From Aphrophora alni (taxonomy: Eukaryota > Arthropoda > Insecta > Hemiptera > Aphrophoridae), in assembly GCA_963513935.1 (NCBI GenBank), contig OY740767.1:80216060-80280059 (forward strand): 64,000 nucleotides of DNA, read 5' to 3'. A program made the translations under genes and the position numbers. This document shows positions 38,640-50,211 of the stretch, in pieces. The notes beneath the pieces were generated by a model. The model was given only the letters and a program-made list of their open reading frames with translations. It was not told the DNA's origin and did no database searches. Within the stretch, counting starts at the first letter, position 1, and every line of letters starts with the position of its first letter.

Positions 38640-39940
38640 AATATGAAATTTTAGTGTTGTTACACTTTTTAAATTTTTATTCTAGATTTTTAATTAATTT
38701 TTTACTATAATTGGTATTCTAATAATTTATGAAGTTTAATTTACTTTACATCACAATAAACAAATATAAATGATTCACTCAGCCCTACAAAATTTTAAAA
38801 TTTAAAACAAAAAGCTTGATGTTATTAACGTTAAATAAAATATAAAAAAATTTAACGATTCCTCATTTCACTAATTAGAATGTTAACAAATTAGTAGAGC
38901 GTTATTTTTAAACATTTGAGGAAAATCACATTTTGGAAACACTCTCTATATCATAATGAGTTAATACCGATCTATAGATAGCTAAGGTTTAGAGGTTTGA
39001 TATGAATTGTCGAAAAAGCGGGATTCCTCTGGAATGCATGACATGTCAGAAGGAAAACACGCAATTAATTTACTGTAATTAATCTAGAATGGTTTTTATA
39101 ATAATGCCGAAAAGGACATCGTCATATAGTAAAATGGCAGGAATGTTTTAAGCTATGTCAGATAGTTAACAACCTGTGAAAGATTTTTAAATAGCATGAG
39201 TAACTATGAGCCCTATTTTCCCTTCAAACACGCTAAATAATGTAAAACGTCTGAAATACATAATTTTTTTACTAAAAGATGAACATAAAAATATAGCAAA
39301 CACTTGATAATAAATTAACTTAGTATTGTTGGCAAATATCAGGTACACCTTTGTCAACAAAAGGTAAAGATATGATAGAGAACCGATAGAAACATTATTA
39401 CGTACCTGTAATAAAATTAGCACAAAACAGAAGTAGCCTAGCTACAGTGGAGAAGGGGCATGAGCTGTATTCTCCTACAAAGTTTCATATCATGAATTCT
39501 AGTGAACTAAATAAAATAAATTAGATAATATTCTGGTAGAATAATAACTTCTAAATAAGGGCGCCACGTTGTCTTATTTATTAATAGTACTGTTGATGAT
39601 TTTGCAATTTTAAAGATTAACATTATTATTTTCTTTTACTACTGGCCAAGACAACGAGAAAACCAAGGTTATCAACAAACTTGTTTGCAAGTATAGTTCA
39701 AATGAATTTAAGCTTTTGTTTGCTAAAGAACTAAAACAAATATAATATCTCTCCAGAATGAAAATACAAAAAAAAAACAACAACAATAACTTGACAGCAA
39801 AAGAATAACTTTGAAGAAATAAAAAAAAAAAATAAATAAACAAGATCTGTCTGGAACTTAATGTTAAGCTCAGTTCTATAACTTATAATTTATAAGTTGT
39901 TATTTTCAAATAATATAAACCTTAAAAATAAAAGTACATA
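38640..39940. other. AT-rich intergenic DNA
   Basis: Nothing recognised; short minus-strand frames at 39187-39423 and 39610-39843 are low complexity. Confidence 0.4.
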
Positions 39941-40140
39941 TATCCCTAGAGCACTCGCGCTATCCCTCATTCCACGAGAACTCGCGTGGGGTAATTTTTT
40001 ACCCCCAACTCGAATTTTTGGTAAAAATGAGTAAAATATTGTCAAATATATAAATTTATTAACACACTGGAATACATAATAAATGCTGTGAGAATGAACA
40101 TAATTACTTTAAATAAAATACAACTACATGTTTGACCTTT

Positions 40141-40264
40141 CTAGGCACTAAAACAGTTGTCACAAACTTCAATGAGGTGGTTTTTAAAATGCTTCTTCCG
40201 CAGTTTGTGCAGCATTTGGTCGTCTTTTTGTCTAAGTTTCTAGGGCAGAAGTCACACCTACAAA
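40141..40264 (-). pseudogene. piggyBac cysteine-rich domain exon
   Basis: A 3' splice acceptor (ATTTTGTAG, coding strand) is followed by RCDFCPRNLDKKTTKCCTNC, matching the C-X2-C...C-X2-C start of the piggyBac cross-brace zinc domain. A one-base frame slip is then needed to read on to EVCDNCFSA and a TAG at 40141. The domain normally recognises the element ends. The separation from the main ORF by about 330 bases implies an intron. Confidence 0.6.
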
Positions 40265-40593
40265 ATTAAATACTTTTAATATTTTGCAAATACAGTAATG
40301 TTACAGACACACAGACACACAGACATACAGACTTTTTTTCGTGATAAAAAAAAAAAATTTAATCAACTTTTTGGATTCATGGGACCTCAAAACGGATTTT
40401 TCCACAAAAAATTTTTTTATTATTTTTTTTACCATTACAATACTTTCTCTATACTACGTATATGTGAGAAAGTAAAATTGGAAAATTTAAAAATAAATAA
40501 ATATATTTTTATTTATATAAGGTAATTTATTTTTTATTTTTATTAATTTTTTTATTTAATTTTGTAATATAATTTATAATTTTATTTTGTTAG

Positions 40594-41648
40594 TTATCTG
40601 GCATTTTTTCTTAGTAGTTCTTGGGGTTGGCGTTCTGGTTGTCCTAAAATCATTCTTATTTTGGTCCGTAGCTCTTTTGGCAGTGTTACAATTGTAGAGC
40701 GAGTCTGGATGTGATTCTTAACAATTGATATGCCTAGCTCCTTCAGAAAAGTTCTTCGAACAGCTTTTTCTCTACTGTTGCCTTCGTAAATTATTTGCGC
40801 ATTTATGCCAACAATGTCAAGCAAAAAATAAAATACTGTCAAGGGCCATCTGTTACTTGTTCGAGACACTGTTTATTTGCACACATGCGGTCTACAACAT
40901 CGACACCACCTTTTGTAAGATTATAAAATGTAATCAGTTCGGGGTTTTTTTTATCGCCAGTAGACTCATCAATCTGGTTTGTGCTGTGCATAGTCGATAA
41001 CCCTAAAACAACTTTCTTTTTAGATGGAACATATGATACTAGAGTCATTTTTTCTTCACTGAATCCAAATAAGCTGCTGTGAATTTTTCTCTTGTTGGTT
41101 GTAAGAAACTCAGGAGGTATTTCTCGCTTGTCTCTGCGTAATGTCCCGACGAATTGTTAATTTATGATTTTTCAGTAAATCAAGTGCTACTGGTATACTG
41201 GTAAACCAGTTGTCAATTGTCAAATTCCTGTTTGTACCTGAAATAGGCCGAATCATTCTCCTTACAACCTCTTGAACAGAGTTGCTGGTTTGAAAAGGAC
41301 CGGGAGGCTGAGTTCCGGCATATATCTCCATGTTATTTGTGTAAAAGGTGCGTGAGTCACTCAGCATAAATATTTTAATACCATATTTTGGTGGCTTGTT
41401 TCTAATATATTGTCGAAAGCTACTGCGCCTTCTGAAGCCTTCAAGGTGTTCGTCAAGTGTACAATACTCACTCACAATATATGCATTCTGACTATTCAAC
41501 ACTACCTTTTCAAAAATTTGTCTCACGTGAGTTATTTTGTCAAATCTCACCCTGTTTGCCCTGGTAGAAACGTCATCAAACCTCATAACTTGCAACAGAA
41601 AATGAAACCTGTTTCTTGAAATGGTGCACATTACTACATCTATACCAG
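40594..41648 (-). pseudogene. piggyBac transposase, C-terminal half, frameshifted
   Basis: The minus-strand text starts in frame right at the LTR junction (GIDVVMCTISRNRFHF) and includes VMRFDD and TLDEHLEGFR (first catalytic Asp region). It then has NLTIDNWFTSIPVALDLL (second Asp), MTLVSYVPSKKKVV, FYNLTKGGVDVVDRMC (third Asp), and NRWPLTVFYFLLDIVGINA. Two frameshifts (about 41140 and 40860) break the reading, and the second restores the original frame. All three acidic residues of the DDD site can be located, but the N-terminal domain is missing, so no active protein is expected. Confidence 0.88.
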
Positions 41649-41865
41649 TGATACCAGGCGACTGAAAATTAAAGATTGTTGAACCTACTGGTAAACATGT
41701 TTAAAAAAAAAGGAAAACAAATTTCATTAACAAATGCTAAAATTTATTTAGCTTAAATTTGCTGAAATAAATTTGACCATTTACAAATAATTCCTTATAA
41801 CAAACATTTCTTAGTTTTTGGTTTTTGGTAAAAAAAAAAAGAAAATTACAAAGGTTTGGATTTCA
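41649..41865 (-). repeat. 3' LTR of old Ty3 element, main part
   Basis: Aligns with 50212-50422 with a few substitutions and small indels in A-runs and a TTTTTGG duplication. The plus-strand start TGATACCAGG gives the LTR the canonical ...CA end on the coding strand. It continues after the inserted transposon at 44494 with TTCAGTTTAAAAAAA. Confidence 0.85.
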
Positions 41866-44493
41866 GGGGACTGTTACTCGAAAAATTCTTAAAAAGTAGC
41901 AACATTGTTTTTTTGTTGTTATTTATTCATTGAAATATTCTGATTACAACAGTATAATTATTTTTTCTCTAGCTTGACTAGAAGTCAGTCAAAAAAATTA
42001 AAGAATATGCACTTACCTTGTCTCCTAGCAACGAAAAATCGTAATTTTTCTATAACGTTCACTAGAAGCACTTTCATACATATCATCATTATTCTCTCAA
42101 GCTGTGATTTTGTTTTGACGATTGGCTAACCTGCTTGAAGTTTGTTTCTTTGTAAAATCATATGTTGTCTGCTTTCAGTTCTGTTTATGTTTTGAAGTGA
42201 AAGTGAAGTTTTAGTTCTGATTGTTGGTTCAGATTTCAGTTTTTGTGTTTTATTTCTTTCACATGAAATGGGAAATAGAAAGAAAGTAGGCTCAAGAAGA
42301 CATGTGTATGTGAGAAAATCACCCCAGAAAGTTATTAGACCTTGTAATGTATCACAAGTTAGCCCATCAGTGTAAACTATAACCTCTGAAGCTTCAGTGT
42401 CTAGGCCTACTCCTCCCTCTGAAGCTTCAGTGTCTAGGCCTACTCCTCTAAGTTCTAATAGGAAGTTCAAGGTTGGTAACAACTTAGATTACTACAATTT
42501 ATGGGCTGGAGAAGATATGGAATATGATATAGTTGATGTAAAACAACTTTTTAAGGAAATTTGTGAAATTGCCGTCTGTAAAAACTGTTTGCATGAACTG
42601 TCGATGGAAAAGAGCCCCGTTGAAGGTTTAGCTATAAAACTGAAGATTTTTTGCACAAATTGTAAAATTAAAAAAGACATTTTGAACTGTGTAAAGGTAG
42701 AACAAACTGTAAATGAAAAGACTATGACCTACTATGACCTAAACCTTCGTCTTGTACATGGCCTAAGACAAATCGGCAAAGGTTATACGGCAGGGAAAAC
42801 TTTCCTTGGCTGTATAAATTTGCCCCCTCCTCCTACCAAGTACTTGAAGCATGGATCTTTATTGTTATGTAAAGTTGAAGAAGTAGCTAGAAAAAGTATG
42901 GGCAATGCTGCTAAAGAAGCTATTTCTCTAAATGGTAAGCCCGATTTGACCATAGCCGTTGACGGTACATGGCAGAAGAGGGGACACACTTCACTAAATG
43001 GGGTCTTGTCGGTAACATCAGCTGATACCAGCAAAGTTCTTGATGTTACAATAATGTCCAAGTTCTGTTTATGTAATAATAAAGAAAAAAACAACCATGA
43101 GCCTTCCTGTACAGCAAATTACCTAGGCACAAGCGGTGGTATGGAGGTGCATGGAGCGTTGGAAATTTTTCGCAGGTCTGAAGAGATGAATGGAGCCAGG
43201 TATGTCAACTTTTTGGGGGACGGTGATTCAAAAGCGTTTGATACTGTAAAAGAAGCTAAAGTGTATGGTAATGATGTTGAGTTTAGGAAGCTAGAATGCA
43301 TAGGACATGTGCAGAAGAGGATGGGCAAGCGACTTTTAACCTTAAAAAGTATTTCAGCAAAAGCGAAGCTAGACGATGGCAAGGGTTTGGGTGGTAAGGG
43401 TCGACTTAGCCAGAGTAACATCCAAAAGCTACAAACATACTATGGCCTAGCCATAAGGAGAAATGTCCAGAGCGTGGAAGCCATGAGGAAAGCTATTTGG
43501 GCTGTCTATTTTCACACTATGTCGTCGGATGATAAACCAATGCACCAGCTTTGTCCTCGCGACAAAGAGACGTGGTGCAAATACAACTTGAGTGTCCTCA
43601 CAAACCAAAACTATAATCATAGTGAACACTTTCACATCCCCCAAGCAGTCATGACATACATTAAAAATATCTTTAAAGATCTGTCAGATTCAAAATTGCT
43701 CGAACGATGCTTGAAAGGAAAAACACAAAACCAAAATGAGTCGCTTAACAATGTCATATGGTCCATAATTCCTAAAAGGACATTTGTTACTCTACCTACA
43801 CTCAAGTATGGTGTATATTCAGCAGTAAGCAGTTTCAATGATGGCTTTTCAAGTACTATTCGAGTGGTGGAAGCTTTAGGCCTTCGTCCAGGAAAGCATT
43901 TCGTAAACGCAATGAAAAGAATCGACATTCTCCGCATCAAAGAAGCAGAAAAAAAAGTTCAAGAGGTAGAAAAGAAAATTAGGAATAGCAGAGCTTTAAA
44001 AAGGAAGCAACTAGAAGAGTTTTTTGAAGAAAATGAGGACCCTGACAATCCCTCATATTGTGCTGGGAACTACTAGAGTAAGTGACTGTTCAGCCTCATG
44101 TAGGTAGGCCTACTGAAATCTAGCGATTCCCGAAAGTTGTTTTTTTTAAACTTTGATGTCACTTTTCTCATCTATCTTTAGACTTAGAGTTACCAAACTT
44201 TTACCACATATTTTAGACCTAATTTACTAGTTCCTCTCAGAAGGAATTTGACTTTTTCAGTCTAGAAAAATAAATAAAAAATATTTAGTTTGTGATTTTT
44301 TGTTAAAAAAAGGTTAGTTTTTGAAAATAAAATAAAAATTATTTCATGTCAGTATTTTTATAAATCCTTGTGTAAGGAACTAGGTAATCATGTGTTCTTA
44401 AACATAAAAATAAAATTAAAGCTCTATCTATCATAGTTCTCTAGATATCAGGCATAAAGTTAACATTATGTAAGATAGGCAGTAACAGTCCCC
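41866..44493 (+). mobile_element. DNA transposon with Mutator-like transposase, 2628 bp
   Basis: Perfect 13-bp terminal inverted repeats GGGGACTGTTACT (41866-41878; complement at 44481-44493) are flanked by TTCA on both sides (41862-41865, 44494-44497). The other LTR of the host element shows the uninterrupted site at 50419-50422 (GGATTTCAGTTTAAA), which fixes the target duplication at exactly 4 bp. It encodes one transposase. The superfamily is unsettled: the protein resembles the Mutator-like transposase domain common in arthropods, but classical MULEs make 8-9 bp duplications. TTCA is one base from the TTAA of Kolobok and piggyBac elements. Confidence 0.93.
42268..44076 (+). pseudogene. 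Mutator-like transposase, one in-frame stop near the N-terminus
   Basis: A plausible start ATG at 42268 opens a basic N-terminus (MGNRKKVGSRRHV) that meets a TAA at 42373 in the same frame as the long downstream frame. That frame is then uninterrupted to 44076; its first ATG is at 42517. Just after the stop, a 33-base unit is repeated twice (PPSEASVSRPTP). Counting from the GTG at 42397: CKNC and CTNC pairs (61-64, 86-89) suggest a zinc-binding region. The catalytic candidates are D189 in AVDGTWQKRG, D275/D277 in NFLGDGDSKAF and E448 in TQNQNESLNNVIW. A basic coiled-coil-like tail follows. The near-intact frame shows that the insertion is younger than its retrotransposon host. Confidence 0.85.
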
Positions 44494-44507
44494 TTCAGTT
44501 TAAAAAA

Positions 44508-44869
44508 ATTTGGAAATTTGGATAAGGGACATGTCAAGTACATGTGGCGGCCATTGCCGTCAAGTGGAACCTCATAGCTGATCATACTATGGGTTGTATA
44601 TGTCAAGTCCGAGAAACAGCGAGATGTATCACTGAACAAAGGAAAATCAAAGTTCTCTTCGCCTGCCAACATCCATATATGTTGTGGCATGGAGGGGCTC
44701 TATGGAGAGCTCAACCCACCAATACCCAAACATACAGATGTGTATATGGGTTAGAGTAAATACGGCTTGGCTCCGTATTTAGTTCTGTTTTGCAGTACAA
44801 AGAAAGAAGACTACCTGTCAACGATTTTGTGCGGGACAAGAAAGATCAGATGAAACGTGAAGAATACGG
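44508..44869. other. 3' region of the old Ty3 element
   Basis: Lies between the integrase stop (44870) and the recognisable LTR. It may include U3 sequence lost from the right LTR. No clear polypurine tract is visible. A small hairpin AATACGG/CCGTATT lies near 44759-44781. Frames on both strands have no motif. Confidence 0.4.
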
Positions 44870-45710
44870 TTATAGAATTTTTAAATTTAATTTACGTAGT
44901 GTGGTTTGAGTTGTTCGACATTTTTTGATGAAATGGGGTGAGTTGGCAAAAGAAAGCGCAACTGTAACCGGAGTGAGAAAATCATTTATTCGGAAGGGGC
45001 CGGACCATCGAGGCATCAATTTAGCGGCCCGCTTGTCTATGGCGGAACTTAAAGGGTTTGTCTTACACCAGACAAGATCATTTATTTTATATTGATTAGG
45101 TTTTCTAAATTTATTATAAGTCTTTTCGACCTTTTTGGTGCGCTTTCAAAATGTTATCTTTGGCCTGGCGCCAAATTTGTGAGGGATTGGTGTTAGGTTT
45201 TGGGAGAAGATCCTGTATGTTCCAACTGAGACTCAAAGGTGTATTGGAGAGAAAATTAAATAGAATTTTAAAAGGGGTTGCTTTGAGAGTCTCATGATGA
45301 GCGAAGTCAAAGGCCAGCTGAAGCCAGCAAAGGGAGTCGTCCCAAGAGGATTGGTTTTTTGAATGAAAGGCGATGAGGGCTAGCTTGAGGTTTCTGTTCA
45401 GTCTTTCCGCATTATTAGGTTGGGGGTGATACGGGGATAAGGGAGCATGTTTGATACCGCGAGAAAAACAAAAGTTGCGGAAGACGTGTGATAAGAAGCA
45501 TTGGGCGTTGTCAGAGATCAATATTTTAGGAAAACCGAAATTTTGAAAAATGCTTTGGCTTAAGGCCTTAATGGTACTATGGGAAGTTGCATCTCTGACA
45601 GGAATCAGCAAGGTGAATTTTGAGAACTGGTCCATTGCGACCAGTATCATGTTGTAGCCCTGTTTTGTCCTGGGAAGCTTTCCCACATAATCGATGTGTA
45701 ATTTTTCCAT
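44870..45710 (-). pseudogene. Integrase core and C-terminal domain, frameshifted
   Basis: The core frame begins MEKLHIDYVGKLP (first catalytic Asp), then ILISDNAQCFLS (second Asp) and SPYHPQPNNAERLNRNLK (catalytic Glu), giving a complete D,D-35-E set. After a frame change near 45114 the minus strand continues with KFRKPNQYKINDLVWC and RWSGPF, the GPY/F-type C-terminal module, to a stop at 44870. The family role is insertion of the cDNA into the genome. Because the frame is broken the protein is not expected to be made. Confidence 0.88.
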
Positions 45711-45861
45711 GGGACGATTGGGGACCGTTGAGGCAAGATATATTAGTCTTGTGTTGTGCGCGGTTTTACTTACAGCACAAATCTAACAAGCTCGCACCTT
45801 AGAGGTGACATCCTGTTTCAGAGTCGGCCAAAAAAAATTCTCCTTCACTTTAAACAAGGTT

Positions 45862-46500
45862 TTAAGTACACCCAAGATAACAACCCTCAACGGAGTCGTG
45901 ATGGTAATTTATTACCAGATCGACTAAGGACTGAGGTAAGTAAATTCTGGTGGGCTTTTCCAGATGATTTTTTAAACAAAGTACACCTTTACTTAAACAG
46001 TACTTCTCTGAAGAGTTGTTCTGTTCAAGTTCAGCGATGATGGGTTTTAAAATGGGGTCGGCCTTTTGATGAGTTTGGATGTCATGATAAGCCAAAGGAA
46101 AGTTAGTGAGGAGACTGGTACATGTAAATACTGCGTTTTCATCGTTGAAATTTTCTGATTCAAACATACGTGAGAGGGAGTCTGCTATGATGTTCTGAGT
46201 TCCTCTTATGTGCGCTACCTTAAATTTTAGCGAAGTCAACTTGGCAATCCATCGGCCTAATTTACCAAACTGACGAGGACGTGCTAAAAGCCAAGAAAGA
46301 GCTTGGTTGTCGGTCTCTAGTAAGAATTCCCGATGTTCTAGATACTGTCTAAACTTTTCTACTCCAAAAACTACCGCAAGGCATTCGGCTTCATATGCAG
46401 ATGAGGCTCTTCTTTCTGCAGGAGTTAAGGTACTTGATGCGTACGCTATGGGCTGTCGTGAACCGTCAATTTCTTGGAGTAGAACTGCTCCCAGGGCCAC
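45862..46500 (-). pseudogene. RNase H and start of integrase zinc domain
   Basis: Starts MALGAVLLQEIDGSRQPIAY and runs through AYEAECLAVVFGVEKFR (catalytic Glu), LLETDNQALSWLL (Asp) and RGTQNIIADSLSRM (Asp), a typical Ty3 RNase H. It then enters the linker and HHDSVEGC, where the integrase HHCC domain begins. The frame stops at 45862; the CC part is in another frame between 45710 and 45860. The first RNase H aspartate lies upstream, across another frame break. Confidence 0.85.
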
Positions 46501-47774
46501 CGAGCTCGCATCCGTTTGTAGGATGAAAGGTTTTCGAAATCGGCCATCCGGAGGACCGGTGGCTGTGTTATTGCCTCCCGAAGATGTTTGAAAGCTTTCT
46601 CTTGCTCAGCTTGCCAAGAGAATTTCTGGCCATTTCTTCGGAGCAGATTTAGGGGCGCAACGTGCTCCGCGAAATTCGGAATAAATTTTGAAAAGAAATT
46701 GACCATTCCAATGAATCTGGAAACGGCCTTAGGGTTCTTGGGTTGCGGAAAATTTCTTATGACTTTAGTCCTAGACGGGTCAATTGCACGCCGCGTGAAG
46801 AAACTAGGTGTCCTAAGAAACTTATATCATTCACGGCAAACGGACCTTATCTGGGTTGACAGTCAAGCCAGCCCGCCGCAAACGAAAAAGAACTTCCCGA
46901 AGATGTTGTTGATGCTCTTCCCAAGTTTTGGAGTAGATGACCAGGTCATCCAGGTAATTGAAAATGAATTTGAACTTGATGTCGTTGAAAACTTGATCAA
47001 GAAGTCTAGTGAGGACTTGGGCACCAGTACAGAGGTTGAAAGGGACTCGAGTAAATTGATAGAGCATCCAGGGAGTACAGAAACTGGTAACTGGTACAGA
47101 AACATTTGTTTGGACTTTTGAGACAAAGGGATTTGATGGTAAGCTGAGTTTAAATAAAAAACTATGAAATATTTGGCACCGACAAACCAGTTAAAACTTT
47201 GATGTAGATTAGGTAGCGGCACAGTTTCGACGACGATGTGTTGATTGAGTCTCCGATAATCAATCACCATCCTTGTTTTCTTTTCGTTATGTTGAACCAG
47301 AAAAACGGGTGAAGCATATGCCGAGATTCTGGGTTCTACTACTCCTGAATCTAACAAATCTTTGTTATGTTCACGGAGGTATTCCATTTGGGGGGGGGGC
47401 ATTTGGTATGGTGAACACTTGACTGGGGTGTTATCCTTAAGTTGAATGTCATATTCAATTAAATGGGTTAGTCCCACCTTCTTGGTGAGTACCTGAGGAG
47501 AATTATCAATTATTATCAAAATGGCGTTCTTGTTATCTTTCTGAAGATGACCTAAAGGATCAGGAGGAGTAGCTTCAGATGATGAAGACACTATTTGCTT
47601 ATAACACGAGTTACTAAATTTACATAAGGGAAAGACAATAGACCTGGCAAATTTAAAATAGAATTTTTTGCAGAGAGATCGAGTACCAGTCCCGTTCTCG
47701 AGATGAAGTCCGATCCAAGAATCAGAGGACAGGACCACCTGTGTGCCACCAGAAAATCTCCATTCCAACTGCAA
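46446..47774 (-). pseudogene. Reverse transcriptase, in several frames
   Basis: First frame (47774-46863): HLIEYDIQLKDNTPV, LLDSGVVEPRISAYASPV and TRMVIDYRRLNQHIV (finger and motif regions). Second frame (47067-46831): FNYLDDLVIYSKTWEEH, the YLDD active site, then GLTVNPDKV. Third frame (46706-46446): MVNFFSKFIPNFAEHVAPL, the thumb/connection, and FSWQAEQEKAFKHLREAI. At least two frameshifts separate these. The gene once made cDNA for the element and is now inactive. Confidence 0.88.
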
Positions 47775-47989
47775 TGTTCCATTTTAAGATGTAGGACACA
47801 AGAAAAGGAAATGGGCAACCTTTCTCCAGAAGCCGTGACACAATCAGCCTTCACCTCGGTCATGGATTTAAACGCTTTGGTGTTTTTTAATTTATTGAAG
47901 AGTTCATTTGATATTACGCATCTTACTGAACCGGAGTCCAGCAGAGCATTGACTTTAAATTGCCCAAAAGCGACTTCCACCAAAGGCAA
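47591..47989 (-). pseudogene. Aspartic protease region
   Basis: FKVNALLDSGSVRCVIS carries the retropepsin D-S-G triad in place of the more common DTG, followed by a hydrophobic strand and PLILGSDFIS, the usual (I/L)LG motif near the C-terminus. It overlaps the beginning of the RT frame in a different phase, so a frameshift lies between. Confidence 0.8.
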
Positions 47990-47992
47990 AAA

Positions 47993-48310
47993 CTAATCGT
48001 TCAGACCCCTAGACTTGAGAGATTTTTTTTTATTTTGAAAGTTGCAGTTGGAAAGCTTGGAGGTAGAATAGGGCTGCCTGCGCCTATTCCGTAAAGAGAA
48101 GAATTTACAACCCCAGATATAATGACCGGGAGTGTCACAGTAATAACAAACTGGTTTTAAGACATTTTTAAATTTATTACAAAGGTTTGTCCTCATTTGA
48201 TTTAAAGATAATTTAAAATTTTGAAAAGTAGGCCTATTACGTCCGATCAGATTTATACTTATATCCGCTGTGGTTGGTTTTACTCTGAAATGCGGGCTTG
48301 GAACTACCAA
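47993..48310 (-). pseudogene. Gag nucleocapsid with CCHC zinc knuckle
   Basis: CYYCDTPGHYIWGC fits C-X2-C-X4-H-X4-C, the RNA-binding zinc knuckle. It is flanked by basic stretches (RNRRRQP, KKKSLKSR). It lies between the capsid frame and the protease, as expected. Confidence 0.85.
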
Positions 48311-48409
48311 CTAAACTCCAAACCTGCCCCCGTTTTTTGAAGGATATTGGCCCCTTGAAAGTCGGTTCCGACACTCCGGGCTTCTATGCCCCGGCTGCCC
48401 GCAACTGTA

Positions 48410-49595
48410 TCAAACCACAGGTGGTCTCGTGGCTCTAAAGTCTGGGTTTCTAATATCGGGTCTCGTTGATGGAGCCCTTTGTCTGTCGGTGTACATTATG
48501 TTGTTGACATGAGCACACAGACGATCTAAATCGGTAAAATTGACTGGCCTGGTAGCAAAAACTAAACAGTTGCAGACTTCCGGTGACAGTCCCTCCAGAA
48601 TGACGTCCGTGACTTCCAATTCGGATTTATTTAAATTTAGTATTTCCGCTGATTCTTTAATGTCGTTGACAAAGATGTGTACTGCTTCGTTAGGTTTCTG
48701 AGGACGATAGTACAACTCTTGCACTAAGGAAATTAACCTCTTAGTCGGAATGAAGAGACTTAAAGCCTCTTTATGAAAAGTATGGAAAGTCTGATGTCTT
48801 ATCAGACACGAATTCAAAGGTCCTTGAGCGTAAGGCATCAAGACATTATTAATATTTAAAGCTATATCAGGGTATGTTTTTACAATTTTTAACGAAATTT
48901 TAATGAAATTTAACAATTTACTGAGGTCGAAACCATCTGTGTGAGGTAAGGTCTTAATAAGTAGTTCGGCCGGATGGCTCAACTTTCCATACAAGGACAC
49001 ATAAGCACACTTTTGAGGATTGCTGACTGTTTCTGGCTGTGGATAAGCATGAGGGGTGTCCAAGGCCGTATTTACATCGATGGAGCGCGATATTTCTCCC
49101 AAAGTTGCATTCGAGGGTCCGCCATAAGGTGTTAGCGGTATGCTAACGTTTAGCTTCAACGGTACTAGTGTTTGTTCGAAGGCTTTGTATTTATCTTTTA
49201 AACCACTGAAGTTGTTTGTAATTCGGACAGTTCCCGTTGGATGTTACTATCGGCGATTTTTAAATGTTCTGATTGTACACGAGTCAGGAACTCTAGACGC
49301 CTACCAAAGACATGCATTCGAGCACGAACACGGATCATTTTGATGCTTCTCTCTGAGTCCAGGTTTCCAAGTCGTCTTGTAGAACAAACAAGGAGTTCCT
49401 TGTCAAGGACAATTGTTGCACAAAAACTTCCTCGGTAAAAACGCCCAGATCAGGCTCGACTGAATTTTGCAGGAAGGACCTAAGAGCAACTCGCATTTTT
49501 GCAACGATGTCTTTTTCTCCACCTCTAGCTACAACCTCGAAAGCAAGCTCTGTGTTTTTTAGGGCATCGACTAGTCTCAGCAAGTCCACTGCCAT
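48410..49595 (-). pseudogene. Gag matrix/capsid region, three frames
   Basis: An ATG at 49595 opens MAVDLLRLVDALKNTELAFE, which stops at 49335. A short middle frame follows (ARMHVFGRRLEFLTRVQSEH, then a stop), then a third frame through YGKLSHPAELLIKT and SLVQELYYRPQKPNEAVHIF (capsid C-terminal-type helix region) to 48410. It is assigned as Gag from its position before the zinc knuckle. The two frame changes make it inactive. Confidence 0.75.
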
Positions 49596-50190
49596 TTTGC
49601 CTATTGCTGATGAAAAAAAAATTTTCTTCTCTTAAGATCACAATTTAGAAATTGAAATGAGCACACCAAAAAAAAATAGATGAATTGAGAGTTGTGTATA
49701 TTGTATATATGTATGTGTGTGTGTAAGAACCAAAACAAACAAGCAAAATGAATCCTCGAGAAAAATTTTGAAAATTTTTGAAAAGTTGTTTTTTGGTTTT
49801 TTTTGTTTTTATCTATTTTTTGGATTTTTATTTATTTTATATTTATATATTTTTTTTTATTCTCGAATAAGATTTGCCTGTCTGAATCGAATTCAGTTAA
49901 TCACTAAAGTATATTATGAAATTTTTTAAAAGAGAATGAAGAAAAAGAAAAGGTAAAAAAAATTATCAAAATTGTTCTAGGTGTTCTTGTGTAAGTTGTG
50001 TTAATGTGAAATTATTTAGAGACTAATAAGTTTGTGTAATAAAAAAAAAATTCCTTAGTTTCATCAACAATGGTTGTTCAGTTTATGAAGTAAGCTGTAA
50101 TGATAAAGAAAGGTGAGCTTTGTCCGGCACAGGATCAATTAAAAATATAAAATTTTATGGTTCCAAAAAAGACAAATTTTATAATAAAAC
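49596..50190 (-). other. Untranslated leader of the old Ty3 element
   Basis: Lies between the primer-binding site and the Gag ATG. AT-rich, with A- and T-runs. No packaging or splice signal can be recognised. Confidence 0.5.
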
Positions 50191-50206
50191 CACGCTCTGC
50201 TACCAA
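50191..50206 (-). other. Primer-binding site of the old Ty3 element
   Basis: On the coding strand TGGTAGCAGAGCGTGG begins five bases after the LTR end ...GGTATCA. TGG, the complement of a tRNA CCA tail, at this spacing is the expected PBS layout. The primer tRNA was not identified. Confidence 0.65.
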
Positions 50207-50211
50207 AAACA

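Larger units (their letters stand above)
39944..41648 (-). mobile_element. Truncated piggyBac-type element
   Basis: It contains a C-terminal piggyBac transposase region (40594-41648), a cysteine-rich exon (40141-40264) and a candidate terminus CCCTAGAGCACTCGCG at 39944, similar to the CCCTCCAGTACACGCG TIR at 12704. No TTAA flanks that terminus. The other side stops abruptly at the LTR boundary at 41649, so the N-terminal half and second TIR are gone from this side. Confidence 0.75.

Noticed and set aside
41649..41865. LTR ending exactly at TTCA (canonical CA end)
   Set aside because: The apparent end coincides with the transposon target site; the repeat resumes after the transposon (44494), so the true LTR is longer.
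46588..47121. 177-codon plus-strand ORF opposite RT
   Set aside because: Antisense shadow of the decayed reverse transcriptase, which is recognised on minus.
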